Assembly (NCBI GenBank): GCA_029257335.1
Contig: JARIBV010000034.1
Span: 17,713 to 81,712, forward strand
Source: Faecousia sp.
GTDB taxonomy: Bacteria > Bacillota > Clostridia > Oscillospirales > Oscillospiraceae
Direction: 5' to 3'
Length of the DNA stretch: 64,000 nt
Positions 52,889-61,304 of this stretch are shown piece after piece (the first letter of the stretch is position 1; the number at the start of each line of letters is the position of its first letter). The translations under genes were made by a program, and so were the position numbers. The notes under the pieces were generated by a model. It saw only the letters and a list, made by a program, of their open reading frames with translations, did no database searches and was not told where the DNA came from.

Positions 52889-54457
52889 ATGAAAAAATAT
52901 GTAGTATGGCTTCTGCTGCTGACCCTGGTGATCTCGCTGTGTGCCTGCGGCAATTCCGCTTCTGAAGAGACCGCTTCCACAGCAGCCGGTGCACCGGAAA
53001 CCGCAGCGGTTGAGACTCCTGCCGCAGAACCCAAGGTCCTGCATGTTGCAGAGAGCTTTGCAACTACCAACCTGGACCCCCGGAAGGACTCCAACAGCTG
53101 GTACACCAGCATTTATGGCATTACCCAGACCCTGTTCCGGATCACAGACGACTCTTCTCTGGAGCCCTGGCTGGCCGAGAAGGCAGATGTGGATGATTCC
53201 GGCCTGGTGTGGACCGTGCAGATCAAAAAGGATGCTCACTTCTCCAACGGCAATGATGTGACCTCCCAGATGGTCATTCGGAATCTGCAGAGCACCGCAG
53301 AAAACATTGTAAACTTTTCTGCTCTTGGCAGCTTCCAATATCATGTGGTGGATGACAAGACCTTCACCATCACAACCCAGGAAATCTACCCCACCATGCT
53401 CATTGACCTGGCCGCACCGGAAACCGCCATTGTGGATTTGGACAACTCCGGAGACTACGTGAACAGCATTGTTGGCACCGGGCCCTTTCTGCTGAAGCAG
53501 TTCCAGCCGGAGCAGCTGGTGGTTGTGGAAAAGGATCCCAATTACTGGGGCGGGGAAGTGAAGCTGGACGAAGCCTGGTTCCACTATATCAAGGATGACG
53601 ATTCCCGGCTCATGGCTATGCAGAACGGCGAGGTTGATGTCCACAGCAATGTCAACGCCGCCGCACTGGAGATTTACAGTGCAGATCCCCAGGAATTCAC
53701 CGTTTATACCCGGCCCGCCACCAGAGTGCAGTTCTACTTCCTGAACCAGGAGCGGCTCAGCGACAATGTCCGCGCTGCCATCAACCTGGCAGTGGACCCG
53801 GAGGTGCTGGCTTCCTTCCAGAAGGGCATTGTGAGTCCCACCTCCGGCCCCTTCAACGCGTCTGCCCCCTACGGCAAAGTGACTAAGCCTGCCTGTGACC
53901 CGGAGAAGGCCAAGTCTCTGCTGAAGGAGGACGGCTATACGCTGAACAGCAAGGGCTTCTATGAGAAGGACGGCCGGCCCCTGACGGTCACCATCAGCTA
54001 CTATGCCGCCCGTTCCCTGGATGTCATCGCGCTGTCCATGCAGGAGCAGTTGGGTAAGATCGGTATTCAGACAACGCTGACCTGTGTGGAGGACCCGGAC
54101 AGCACATACATTGCCACCCGGGACTTTGACATTGGTCTCTACTGTATGATCGCCGACAAGGCCGGCGACCCGTACTTCTTCCTCAACAGCGTCCTGCGGG
54201 AAGATTGCTACTACGATATTGCCGGCTTTGACTCTCCGGAATGTGAGGCCCTCATCGACCAGTTGTCCAGGGAAACCGATCTGGCCCGTCGGGCAGAGCT
54301 GGCCAACCAAGCAGTACAGATTGCCATTGACGACAATGCCTTCGGCTTTACCGGTCTGTTCAATAAGACTACCGTGGTGCGCAACGGCGTGAGCGATGTT
54401 TTTGAGAATAACCCCGGAGATATTTACCGCATCAGCGAGTTCACCGACATCCGGTAA
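52889..54457 (+). CDS. Peptide/nickel-type ABC transporter substrate-binding lipoprotein
   Basis: This 522-residue binding protein belongs to the SBP_bac_5 (DppA/OppA/NikA) family. It has a lipoprotein signal (KKYVVWLLLLTLVISL) with the C-A-C-G cleavage region, a low-complexity Ala/Glu/Thr linker, and then family strands SLEPWLAEKADVDDSGLVWTV, KDAHFSNGNDVTSQ, VGTGPFLLKQFQPEQLVVV and VRAAINLAVD. ATG 52889 was chosen for its AGAGG site 6 bases upstream and the compact signal peptide. It heads a five-gene importer operon plus a deacylase. Ligand unknown; peptides, opines or metal-ligand complexes are possible. Confidence 0.92.
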   Translation: MKKYVVWLLLLTLVISLCACGNSASEETASTAAGAPETAAVETPAAEPKVLHVAESFATTNLDPRKDSNSWYTSIYGITQTLFRITDDSSLEPWLAEKADVDDSGLVWTVQIKKDAHFSNGNDVTSQMVIRNLQSTAENIVNFSALGSFQYHVVDDKTFTITTQEIYPTMLIDLAAPETAIVDLDNSGDYVNSIVGTGPFLLKQFQPEQLVVVEKDPNYWGGEVKLDEAWFHYIKDDDSRLMAMQNGEVDVHSNVNAAALEIYSADPQEFTVYTRPATRVQFYFLNQERLSDNVRAAINLAVDPEVLASFQKGIVSPTSGPFNASAPYGKVTKPACDPEKAKSLLKEDGYTLNSKGFYEKDGRPLTVTISYYAARSLDVIALSMQEQLGKIGIQTTLTCVEDPDSTYIATRDFDIGLYCMIADKAGDPYFFLNSVLREDCYYDIAGFDSPECEALIDQLSRETDLARRAELANQAVQIAIDDNAFGFTGLFNKTTVVRNGVSDVFENNPGDIYRISEFTDIR

Positions 54458-54490
54458 TCTCGCAATACAAACAGGAACCATCGAGATACA

Positions 54491-54522
54491 GGATCAGGGG
54501 CGGCGAAAACCACCCCTGATCT
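54491..54522 (+). promoter_or_regulatory. Intercistronic hairpin between binding protein and permease genes
   Basis: GATCAGGGG (54492-54500) pairs with CCCCTGATC (54513-54521) around a 12-base loop, without a T run. Such stems often protect the binding-protein mRNA and lower expression of downstream genes. Confidence 0.65.
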
Positions 54523-54545
54523 TCTATGGAAACGGAGAGATTTCA

Positions 54546-55475
54546 GTGGCAAAATACATCGGAAAAAGGCTGCTGCAGCTGATCCCCATTGTGATCGGTC
54601 TGACCTTTTTAACCTTTCTGCTCATGTACATATCCCCCGGAGATCCTGCAGTTAAGAAGCTGAATGCCCAGGGCATTCCCATCGACAGCCAGGTTTTGGC
54701 CCAGACTCGGGAGGACATGGGGCTGAACGAGCCCTTCCTGCTGCGGTATGGCAAGTGGCTGGGGAACCTGCTGCGGGGCGATTTCGGCAATTCCTACAAG
54801 GATGGCATGCCGGTGCTGCCCAAGCTTCTGACAGCCATGCGTCATACCCTGTTCTGGGCAGCGGCAACCCTGGGCGCATCTCTGGCTGTTTCTCTGCCTC
54901 TCGGCATCGCCTCTGCGGTGCATAAAAACCGGCCCCTTGACTATATTGTCCGGTTTTTCAGCTTTATAGGCAATTCCATGCCCAGCTTTCTCATCTCTGT
55001 GCTGCTGATGTATGTGCTGTGTATACGGCTGAAGCTTCTGAAAATTGTGGCAGAGCCCAACTTCAAGGGAATGCTTCTGCCCTGCCTCGCCATGGCCATT
55101 CCCATTACCGGCCGGTTTATCCGACAGATTCGGGCCCATGTTCTGGAGGAGCTGGGGAAGGGATATGTCCTGGGCGCCAGGGCCAGAGGGGTCCGGGAAT
55201 CCCGGATACTCTTCCGGAATGTGCTCCACAATTCCCTCATGGGCATTCTCACCGTGGTGGGACTTTCCGCCGGCACCATGCTGGGTGGCAGCGTGATTAT
55301 CGAAACCATTTTCAGCTGGCCCGGCATCGGTAAGTTGGTGATGGACTCCATCACCGGCCGGGATTATCCGGTGATTCAGGGGTTTGTCGTGTTTATGGCC
55401 GCCATCTATGTGCTCATCAATCTGCTGACCGATATCAGCTATCGGCTGGTGGACCCCCGGATTGAGGAGGTCTGA
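54546..55475 (+). CDS. ABC importer permease, DppB/NikB type
   Basis: This 309-residue membrane protein has six helices. The N-terminal YIGKRLLQLIPIVIGLTFLTFLLMYISPGDP is the standard DppB/NikB opening. The coupling EAA loop is seen as LGARARGVRESRILFRNVL. GTG 54546 follows GGAG by about 9 bases and gives the family's normal length. It pairs with the DppC-type gene that starts 3 bases after its stop. Confidence 0.93.
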   Translation: MAKYIGKRLLQLIPIVIGLTFLTFLLMYISPGDPAVKKLNAQGIPIDSQVLAQTREDMGLNEPFLLRYGKWLGNLLRGDFGNSYKDGMPVLPKLLTAMRHTLFWAAATLGASLAVSLPLGIASAVHKNRPLDYIVRFFSFIGNSMPSFLISVLLMYVLCIRLKLLKIVAEPNFKGMLLPCLAMAIPITGRFIRQIRAHVLEELGKGYVLGARARGVRESRILFRNVLHNSLMGILTVVGLSAGTMLGGSVIIETIFSWPGIGKLVMDSITGRDYPVIQGFVVFMAAIYVLINLLTDISYRLVDPRIEEV

Positions 55476-55477
55476 CC

Positions 55478-56317
55478 ATGTCCCGCACAAAAAAGCTTAC
55501 GGGAAAGAATTCCCTCCGGCTGCAGGTTCGGCTGTTTCTCTGTCTGGCTCTGGCTCTGACCCTGGTCAGTCTTCTGGCACCCTGGCTTACGCCCAACGAT
55601 CCCTACGCCACCAATGCCCTCAGCCTCAACAAGGCCCCCTCCTCCCAGTTTCCCATGGGTACCGACCGCTTTGGCCGCTGTGTCTTTTCCCGGGTGCTGA
55701 TGGGAGCCAGAACCTCCATCTTCTCTGCCAGTTTTCTGGTGGTGACGGTCTTTGTCATCGGCACCGTGCTGGGGCTGCTGGCAGGCTGGTATGGTGGCAT
55801 TCTGGACTCCCTGCTCATGCGGCTGGCGGATATTCTGATGTCGGTGCCCCAGATGGTACTGGCCATTGCAGTGGCCGGTATTCTGGGCGGCAGCATGTTC
55901 CCTGCGCTGCTGAGCTTAGGCATCAGCCAGTGGACATCCTATGCCCGGCTTACTCGGAGCCAGGTCATGAAGATCCGGGAGGAGCCCTATATCCAGGCAG
56001 CCAGAATGTCCGGCTGCTCCGGCGTACAGATCATGTTCCGCCATATGCTGCCCAATGTTCTGGGGCCTCTGGTGGTGAACGCGACCACAGAGATCGGCAC
56101 CACCATGATCCACATAGCAGGCCTTTCCTTCCTGGGCATCGGCATTCAGTCTCCCCAGGCAGAGTGGGGCAGTATGATCGATGAAATGCGGGCCTATATC
56201 CAGCTGGCCCCCTGGGCTGTGCTGGCACCGGCAGGTGCCATGCTGCTGACGGTGATGATCTTTAATTATTTAGGGGACTCGGTAAGAGACCTGATGGATG
56301 TGTCTGACTATGAATGA
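55478..56317 (+). CDS. ABC importer permease, DppC/NikC type
   Basis: This 279-residue membrane protein opens with the cytosolic N-terminus and first helix typical of DppC (FLCLALALTLVSLLAPWLTPNDP), then FPMGTDRFGRCVFSRVLMGARTS, a strong family motif. The EAA loop is YIQAARMSGCSGVQIMFRHMLPN. It overlaps the following ATPase gene by 8 bases, so the operon is tightly coupled. Confidence 0.93.
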   Translation: MSRTKKLTGKNSLRLQVRLFLCLALALTLVSLLAPWLTPNDPYATNALSLNKAPSSQFPMGTDRFGRCVFSRVLMGARTSIFSASFLVVTVFVIGTVLGLLAGWYGGILDSLLMRLADILMSVPQMVLAIAVAGILGGSMFPALLSLGISQWTSYARLTRSQVMKIREEPYIQAARMSGCSGVQIMFRHMLPNVLGPLVVNATTEIGTTMIHIAGLSFLGIGIQSPQAEWGSMIDEMRAYIQLAPWAVLAPAGAMLLTVMIFNYLGDSVRDLMDVSDYE

Positions 56318-57260
56318 AAAATTGCTGACTGTGGAAAATCTGCAAATCTCCTACAGCGCCCGACCCGTGGTATCCGGACTGTCCTTTTCCCTCTGCCAGG
56401 GAGAGATCCTCTGTCTGGCCGGCGAATCAGGCTGCGGAAAAAGCACCGTATTGAAGGCCATTCTGGGGGTGGATCCAGGTGTCCGGGTGACAAAGGGTCG
56501 GATCCTCTATGAGGACCGGGCGCTTCAGGCCCTGAGCCATTCCCAGCGTCGGAGCCTCTGGGGTGGGGGAATGGGGATGATCTACCAGAATCCGGGGGAT
56601 TCCTTCAATCCCATCCGGAAATACGAAAAGCAGCTGAAGGAAATGCTTAAAAGCCATGGGCTCTACGAAAAAACTACCTTTCGATCCACCGCCTCAGAGG
56701 TTTTTCAGAAGCTGGGGCTTTCCGACCCGGAGCGGATTTTTCGCAGCTGTCCCTATGAGATGTCCGGCGGCATGAACCAGCGCATTGCCATTGCCGCTGC
56801 CATGCTGCTGCGGCCCCGGCTATTGCTGGCTGACGAACCCACCTCGGCCCTGGATGTGACAGTGCAGAAGCAGGTTGCAGAGGAGCTGCTCCGGATGCAG
56901 GCACTCACCGGAATGAGTATGCTGATAGTCACCCACAACCTGGGGCTTGCCTCCTTTCTGGCTCACCGGATCGGCATCATGTATGCCGGCCGACTGATGG
57001 AGCTGGGAAGCCGGGAGGATGTGCTGAAACATCCCATTCACCCCTATACCAGAAGCCTGATTGCCGCAATTCCCGGCTTGGATGGAACCATGCCCAAGGG
57101 ACTGGAGGGACAGGAGCCCCTGTTCGGAGCGGAACTGGAGGGCTGTTCCTTCCGCCCCAGGTGTCCGGAAGCAGGCGCCGCCTGCGAGCATATGCCCTAT
57201 GCCCTGCGGGAAATTACACCGGGCCACTGGAGTGCCTGCGGAGGTGAGCACCATGGATAA
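56310..57260 (+). CDS. ABC importer ATP-binding protein, OppD/NikD type
   Basis: This 316-residue ATPase has Walker A GESGCGKST, signature MSGGMNQRIAIA, Walker [13 protein letters not shown] and switch His in VTHNL. The C-terminal oligopeptide-transporter extension includes FRPRCPEAGAACEHM, whose cysteine spacing is typical of OppD/DppD. ATG 56310 lies within the end of the permease gene; an in-frame ATG at 56298 is possible but would lengthen the overlap. It overlaps the next ATPase gene by 8 bases. Confidence 0.92.
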   Translation: MNEKLLTVENLQISYSARPVVSGLSFSLCQGEILCLAGESGCGKSTVLKAILGVDPGVRVTKGRILYEDRALQALSHSQRRSLWGGGMGMIYQNPGDSFNPIRKYEKQLKEMLKSHGLYEKTTFRSTASEVFQKLGLSDPERIFRSCPYEMSGGMNQRIAIAAAMLLRPRLLLADEPTSALDVTVQKQVAEELLRMQALTGMSMLIVTHNLGLASFLAHRIGIMYAGRLMELGSREDVLKHPIHPYTRSLIAAIPGLDGTMPKGLEGQEPLFGAELEGCSFRPRCPEAGAACEHMPYALREITPGHWSACGGEHHG

Positions 57261-57999
57261 TTTGCTTTTGGTACAGGATGTTTCCAAGAGCTTCGGCAGA
57301 GAGAAGGAGCGGTTTCATGCGGTAAGCCATGTGAGCTTTCAACTGGCTCCCGGGGAATCCCTGGGCATTGTGGGGGAAAGCGGCAGCGGCAAAAGCACTC
57401 TTCTAAAGCTCATTGCCGGACTCAGTACCGCCGACAGCGGCGATATTTTCCTAAACGGCAGGAAGCTGGGCCGGCAGCGGACCCGACCGGAGCTGCAGCA
57501 GATGCAGATGGTGTTTCAGAATGCCGCCGGCTCCTTCAATCCCCGGATGAAGCTGGGCCTGTCCGTGGCAGAAAGCGCCCGGAACCTCTGCGGAGGACTG
57601 ACTGCGGATCAGCTGGAGCAGCTGATCCGGTCCGTGGGCATGGAGCCGGAGATCGCGGAGCGCTATCCCTCCGGCATCAGCGGCGGACAGTGCCAGCGGC
57701 TGGCCATTGCGAGGGCCATTGCAGTGCAGCCCAAGCTGCTGCTCTGTGACGAGATCACCAGCGCCTTGGATGTATCCGCCCAGGCACAGATTCTTCGGCT
57801 GCTCCGACAGCTGCGGCAGCAGACCCATATGGCCATGCTCTTTGTCTCCCATGACCTGTCTGTGGTCCGCAGCATCTGCGACCGGATCATCGTCATGCAG
57901 GGAGGCCGGATTGTGGAGCAGGGCACCGCCGAGCAGATCATCGAGGCCCCCCGGGAGGCCTATACCAGACTTCTCATTTCCTCCATTATGCACATCTGA
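57253..57999 (+). CDS. ABC importer ATP-binding protein, OppF/NikE type
   Basis: This 248-residue ATPase has Walker A GESGSGKST, Q-loop MVFQNAAGSF, signature ISGGQCQRLAIARA, Walker B LLLCDEITSALD (Ile where Pro is usual) and switch His in VSHDL. The OppF-type C-terminal extension is missing, so it is closer to NikE in length. The start at ATG 57253 follows GAGGTGAG. It forms the ATPase heterodimer with the preceding gene product. Confidence 0.92.
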   Translation: MDNLLLVQDVSKSFGREKERFHAVSHVSFQLAPGESLGIVGESGSGKSTLLKLIAGLSTADSGDIFLNGRKLGRQRTRPELQQMQMVFQNAAGSFNPRMKLGLSVAESARNLCGGLTADQLEQLIRSVGMEPEIAERYPSGISGGQCQRLAIARAIAVQPKLLLCDEITSALDVSAQAQILRLLRQLRQQTHMAMLFVSHDLSVVRSICDRIIVMQGGRIVEQGTAEQIIEAPREAYTRLLISSIMHI

Positions 58000-58013
58000 C
58001 AGAAAGGACGCCT

Positions 58014-58931
58014 ATGGAAGTATTTAAGAAAAACACCAAAAAGACCCTTTGGCTGCAGGTTCCCAATACGGAGGTCCGGATTCCCGCTGTGGTATTCTGC
58101 GGCCGGGAGCCGGGACAGACCATCACCATCTCCGCCGGAATTCATAGCCGGGAATATGTGGGCATTCAGGCTCTGCAGGACTTCGCCTCCGACTTTGATC
58201 CCAGCATTCTAAGGGGCCGGATTCTTCTGCTTCCGGCAGTCAACTATAACGGTGTCATCCTCCGCAGTCCAGACACGGTGCCGGAGGACGGCAAAAATCT
58301 CAACCGAATTTTTCCCGGAGATCCCCAGGGAACCGTTTCCCAGCGCATGGCGGATTTTCTGGTTCGGGAAATCCTTTCTCAGACCGATTACCTGATCGAC
58401 CTTCATTCCGGAGGCTTCTGCGAGGACCTGTTTCCCCATGCCTATCTGAACCGGGCTGCTGCCGGGAAAACCCTGGCGCAGTTTACCAATATCTCCTACG
58501 CCTATCATTCTCAGAGTACCACCGGCTTTTCCGGCTTTGCCGGAACCCTGGGCATTCCCGGCATGATCCTGGAGCGGGGAGGCCGCGGCCTCTGGGAGCA
58601 GGGGGAGGTCCAGCTGGTAAAGGCTGACATTCTGAACCTGCTCCGGGGGCTGGGATTTCTTACGGACCAGCCGCCGGTGCTCTATGAACCCCGGATCGGT
58701 GATGAAGCGGTCTTTCTCAATTCTCCGGCCTCCGGCCTTTGGTATCCCCGCAAGAAGGCGGGCCAGCTCGTCCGGGATCAGGAATGTCTGGGGGAAATTC
58801 GCTCAGTCCACGGAGAAATTCTCCACAGCATCCAGGCTCAATTTGATGGTGTCGTACTCTATCAGACCATTTCTCTGGGCATAGAGGCAGGTACACCTAT
58901 GATTGCATATCAGAAGACATCCTTAAAATGA
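58014..58931 (+). CDS. M14-type succinylglutamate desuccinylase/aspartoacylase family protein
   Basis: This 305-residue zinc hydrolase belongs to the AstE/AspA branch of M14 metallopeptidases. Zinc ligands are visible in AGIHSREYVGIQ (H-x-x-E) and in YLIDLHSGGF; the substrate Arg/Asn region is GKNLNRIFPGDP, and the catalytic Glu is in MILERGGRG. The C-terminal beta domain ends with the IGIEAGTPM-like hammerhead strand. It is the last gene of the importer operon (15 bases after the ATPase), with AGAAAGGA upstream. It probably deacylates or otherwise opens the imported compound. The substrate is unknown. Confidence 0.88.
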   Translation: MEVFKKNTKKTLWLQVPNTEVRIPAVVFCGREPGQTITISAGIHSREYVGIQALQDFASDFDPSILRGRILLLPAVNYNGVILRSPDTVPEDGKNLNRIFPGDPQGTVSQRMADFLVREILSQTDYLIDLHSGGFCEDLFPHAYLNRAAAGKTLAQFTNISYAYHSQSTTGFSGFAGTLGIPGMILERGGRGLWEQGEVQLVKADILNLLRGLGFLTDQPPVLYEPRIGDEAVFLNSPASGLWYPRKKAGQLVRDQECLGEIRSVHGEILHSIQAQFDGVVLYQTISLGIEAGTPMIAYQKTSLK

Positions 58932-59541
58932 TGGTAAATGCCCAATCGCGCGGATCTTGATAAAGAGAAATGCAGCGCTCTGGTATGGACAGCTGCATAG
59001 GGAAAGCATTATTTTGTTTTGCGGTAGCCCTGAGGCAGGGACTCGGATCAGGGAAGAAGATGACTCAGATACTTGTAAATTTTAAGATTGAAGGACTTGG
59101 CGGACCTTATTGCGCTCATGCCGAGCCGCCTGAGTCAGCTTCTCAGCCTCTTGTACTCTATCAAAAAGAGCTATCAGACTTCAAAAATCTGATAGCTCTT
59201 TTATTTATGAATAATTTCAGATGTTGTCAAAGTGTTGTCACGAGGATGTTTTTCCGCTCAAAAGTACTTGATTTGTAGGCCTTTTTGGCGTTTTTGACAT
59301 CATTCCCACTCGCCGAGTTAAATCGTTTTCTAAACTTTTCTGTTTAGCGGATTTCATTCGACGTTATTCTGTTTTATACAGATTATACTTATTCTGTGGT
59401 CTATCCGAATTTTTGCTATCAAAAATCTATCGACGCCATCCTATCGTGAGTTACGCTTAAAATGGACCAATGGATGGCTTGTAAGTATTGTAGCATATTG
59501 TGATGTCTTTATCAATTCTTTTCTGTCACCTAGTCTGACGG
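58932..59541. other. AT-richer junction between the importer operon and restriction locus
   Basis: No gene is supported in these 610 bases. They hold a terminator at 59163-59204, a short direct repeat (GTTGTCAAA ... GTTGTCAC near 59224-59242) and AT-rich sequence from about 59280 on. It may mark the edge of a transferred defence segment. Confidence 0.55.
59163..59204 (+). terminator. Intrinsic terminator downstream of the importer operon
   Basis: AAAGAGCTATCAGA and TCTGATAGCTCTTT form a 14-bp stem with a 9-base loop, followed by TTTTATTTAT. Confidence 0.85.
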
Positions 59542-60555
59542 TTATTCCTCACCACTATTCACAACCCAGATTTTTTTGAGAGGAATCAGTTCTTTGATTT
59601 CGTCATCCATCTGGTCATAGTGTCTTAGGAATTCTTCGATGATTTCTTTGTGAGTCCAAAGCCGGATTTCAAAGAACTGTTTGGCAGTTTCATTGATAAC
59701 AGAAGATTTGAATCCACTCCATGACACCAGCAGGCCATATTCGGCATTAAAGTTTTTCATCACACCGCCTAGTTGATCCAGCACAATCCGATCTACTGGC
59801 GCGTCCGTGGATTTAACTTGCACGCAGATTTTCGGACTTCCAAAACCAAGCGTTCCAGCAGAAGCCAGAATATCCACACCCTTATCTGGTCCAGCAGGAC
59901 TCACATATGTAGTAAAGCCCTTTGCTCGAAGAATTGCATCTACAATCTTAGCCAAACCGTGCCCTTTGGTTTTCTGAATCATTAGATCAGTAATAACCCC
60001 TAGGGCTTCGTTCTCAATATCTCTGGTTTCTTCTCTGTTATCTTCGTCTGAAATCGTGACCTGTACTACTTTCTTTCCTTGCTTATACGCATTGATAACT
60101 GCCTTTACACGATCTTCTTGTTTAATTCGGCAAATGGTCATAAAAGCGCCAAAAGAATACAAGATATCTTGATCGAAGTTTGCACGAGGAATATCACAAG
60201 CAAACCAATCCACTTGATGGGCGTGATAATAGGGATTACTGTTTTCGGGCAAAAACTCATAATCACCCACGATCCTACCAAAGTGAATCACCGGTTTGAT
60301 TTTGCTGGGCAGTGCAATAATCTCGCCTTTTTTCATTTCATGTGCAAAGGGCCACACTTGGCTTGCCCAATTCATCGCTGTTTTTTCTTTAACATCAGAA
60401 TCATTGTCTACAAAATATTGTTGCAAATTCTGTTTTGTGGAAAACTGCAAAATTGAAACCGGTAGATTTTCCCATGTGCAATACACACGATTTTCCTCAA
60501 TAAACTTATTTTCGTGTTCACCATATCGTCCGGCGCGACATAACCACATTGGCAT
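59542..60555 (-). CDS. Mrr-like restriction endonuclease with N-terminal reader-like domain
   Basis: This 337-residue protein has a C-terminal Mrr-type PD-(D/E)XK nuclease: a helix (LAKIVDAILRAKGF) precedes GPDKGVDILASAG and then CVQVKST, giving the D-(x)n-Q-x-K triad. The region after it (LDQLGGVMKNFNAEYGLLVS) is also Mrr-like. The N-terminal 110 residues (MPMWLCRAGRYGEHENKFIEE ... IHFGRIVGDYEF) look like a PUA/EVE-type domain, which in related enzymes reads modified bases; this part is inference. Start ATG 60555 has AAGGAGGG upstream. It follows hsdR and a metallopeptidase gene on the same strand and forms part of a defence operon. Confidence 0.82.
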   Translation of the reverse strand: MPMWLCRAGRYGEHENKFIEENRVYCTWENLPVSILQFSTKQNLQQYFVDNDSDVKEKTAMNWASQVWPFAHEMKKGEIIALPSKIKPVIHFGRIVGDYEFLPENSNPYYHAHQVDWFACDIPRANFDQDILYSFGAFMTICRIKQEDRVKAVINAYKQGKKVVQVTISDEDNREETRDIENEALGVITDLMIQKTKGHGLAKIVDAILRAKGFTTYVSPAGPDKGVDILASAGTLGFGSPKICVQVKSTDAPVDRIVLDQLGGVMKNFNAEYGLLVSWSGFKSSVINETAKQFFEIRLWTHKEIIEEFLRHYDQMDDEIKELIPLKKIWVVNSGEE

Positions 60556-60573
60556 AGTCTTCCCTCCTTATTT

Positions 60574-61299
60574 TTATAGCCAAAAAACTGCACTCTGATC
60601 TAAGATCGTCTTCCGCTGCTTCCAGTCTGGCATCAGCATTGTCAAAAAATCGTAAAAGTGTCTAGAATGATTGGGGTGAATCAGGTGGCAAAATTCGTGC
60701 ATCACTACATACTCGATGCAGTTTCTTGGTGCTTCGACAAGCCGTTTATTCAGCGTAATAATTCCTTTTTGGGCTAAACAAGATCCCCATCTAGTTTCCA
60801 TATTTCTTATTCTCAGCTTCGGCATCAAGACACCATATTTTTGAAAAACAGGATATGTTTCCCAGACAATCTCTTCAAATATCATTTGACATTGTCCATC
60901 CATATACTTAGTTACCATCTTCTCTTTTTTCATGGAATCTTGGGTATTCCTTACTTTCAATAAGAGGTATACGCCATCTGTGGAAATTTTATCTTTATCG
61001 CTCTGCTCCACTTTTAGTCGCAAACCACGTCCCAAAAGATAGAATGTCTCTCCGCTGACATACTGCTTGGGCTGAGTGGCAAACTGTGCCATCTCACGAA
61101 ACTTTTTTTGTGCTGAATAGATATATCTCCCTTTGCTCGCTACAAAATCGTCAACTTTTTCTACTGAGATATCTGGGCTCGCCGAAACATATACTCTGCA
61201 ATCTTTATGAATCCGCAGATTGAGATTTTTCACCGCTTTCTGCTCCAACAGATAGTGAATCTCATTATTTTCATATAAGACAGTTCTTTCCTGCGTCAT
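60574..61299 (-). CDS. SprT/YgjP-like (DUF45) zinc metallopeptidase of a type I RM locus
   Basis: This 241-residue protein has the YgjP/DUF45 layout: an N-terminal beta-rich part (VKNLNLRIHKDCRVYVSASP), RIRNMETRWGSCLAQKGIITLN, and the zinc site VVMHEFCHLIHPNHSRHF (HExxH with the third His downstream). ATG 61299 is preferred, 5 bases after the hsdR stop; a TTG at 61308 overlaps that stop. These peptidases are often found beside hsdR. Their role in restriction control is not established. Confidence 0.88.
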   Translation of the reverse strand: MTQERTVLYENNEIHYLLEQKAVKNLNLRIHKDCRVYVSASPDISVEKVDDFVASKGRYIYSAQKKFREMAQFATQPKQYVSGETFYLLGRGLRLKVEQSDKDKISTDGVYLLLKVRNTQDSMKKEKMVTKYMDGQCQMIFEEIVWETYPVFQKYGVLMPKLRIRNMETRWGSCLAQKGIITLNKRLVEAPRNCIEYVVMHEFCHLIHPNHSRHFYDFLTMLMPDWKQRKTILDQSAVFWL

Positions 61300-61304
61300 T
61301 GCTG

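Noticed and set aside
59060..59278. A possible 72-codon ORF after the deacylase gene
   Set aside because: It reads straight through the terminator hairpin at 59163-59204 and has no recognisable sequence, although GGGAAGAAG precedes its ATG.
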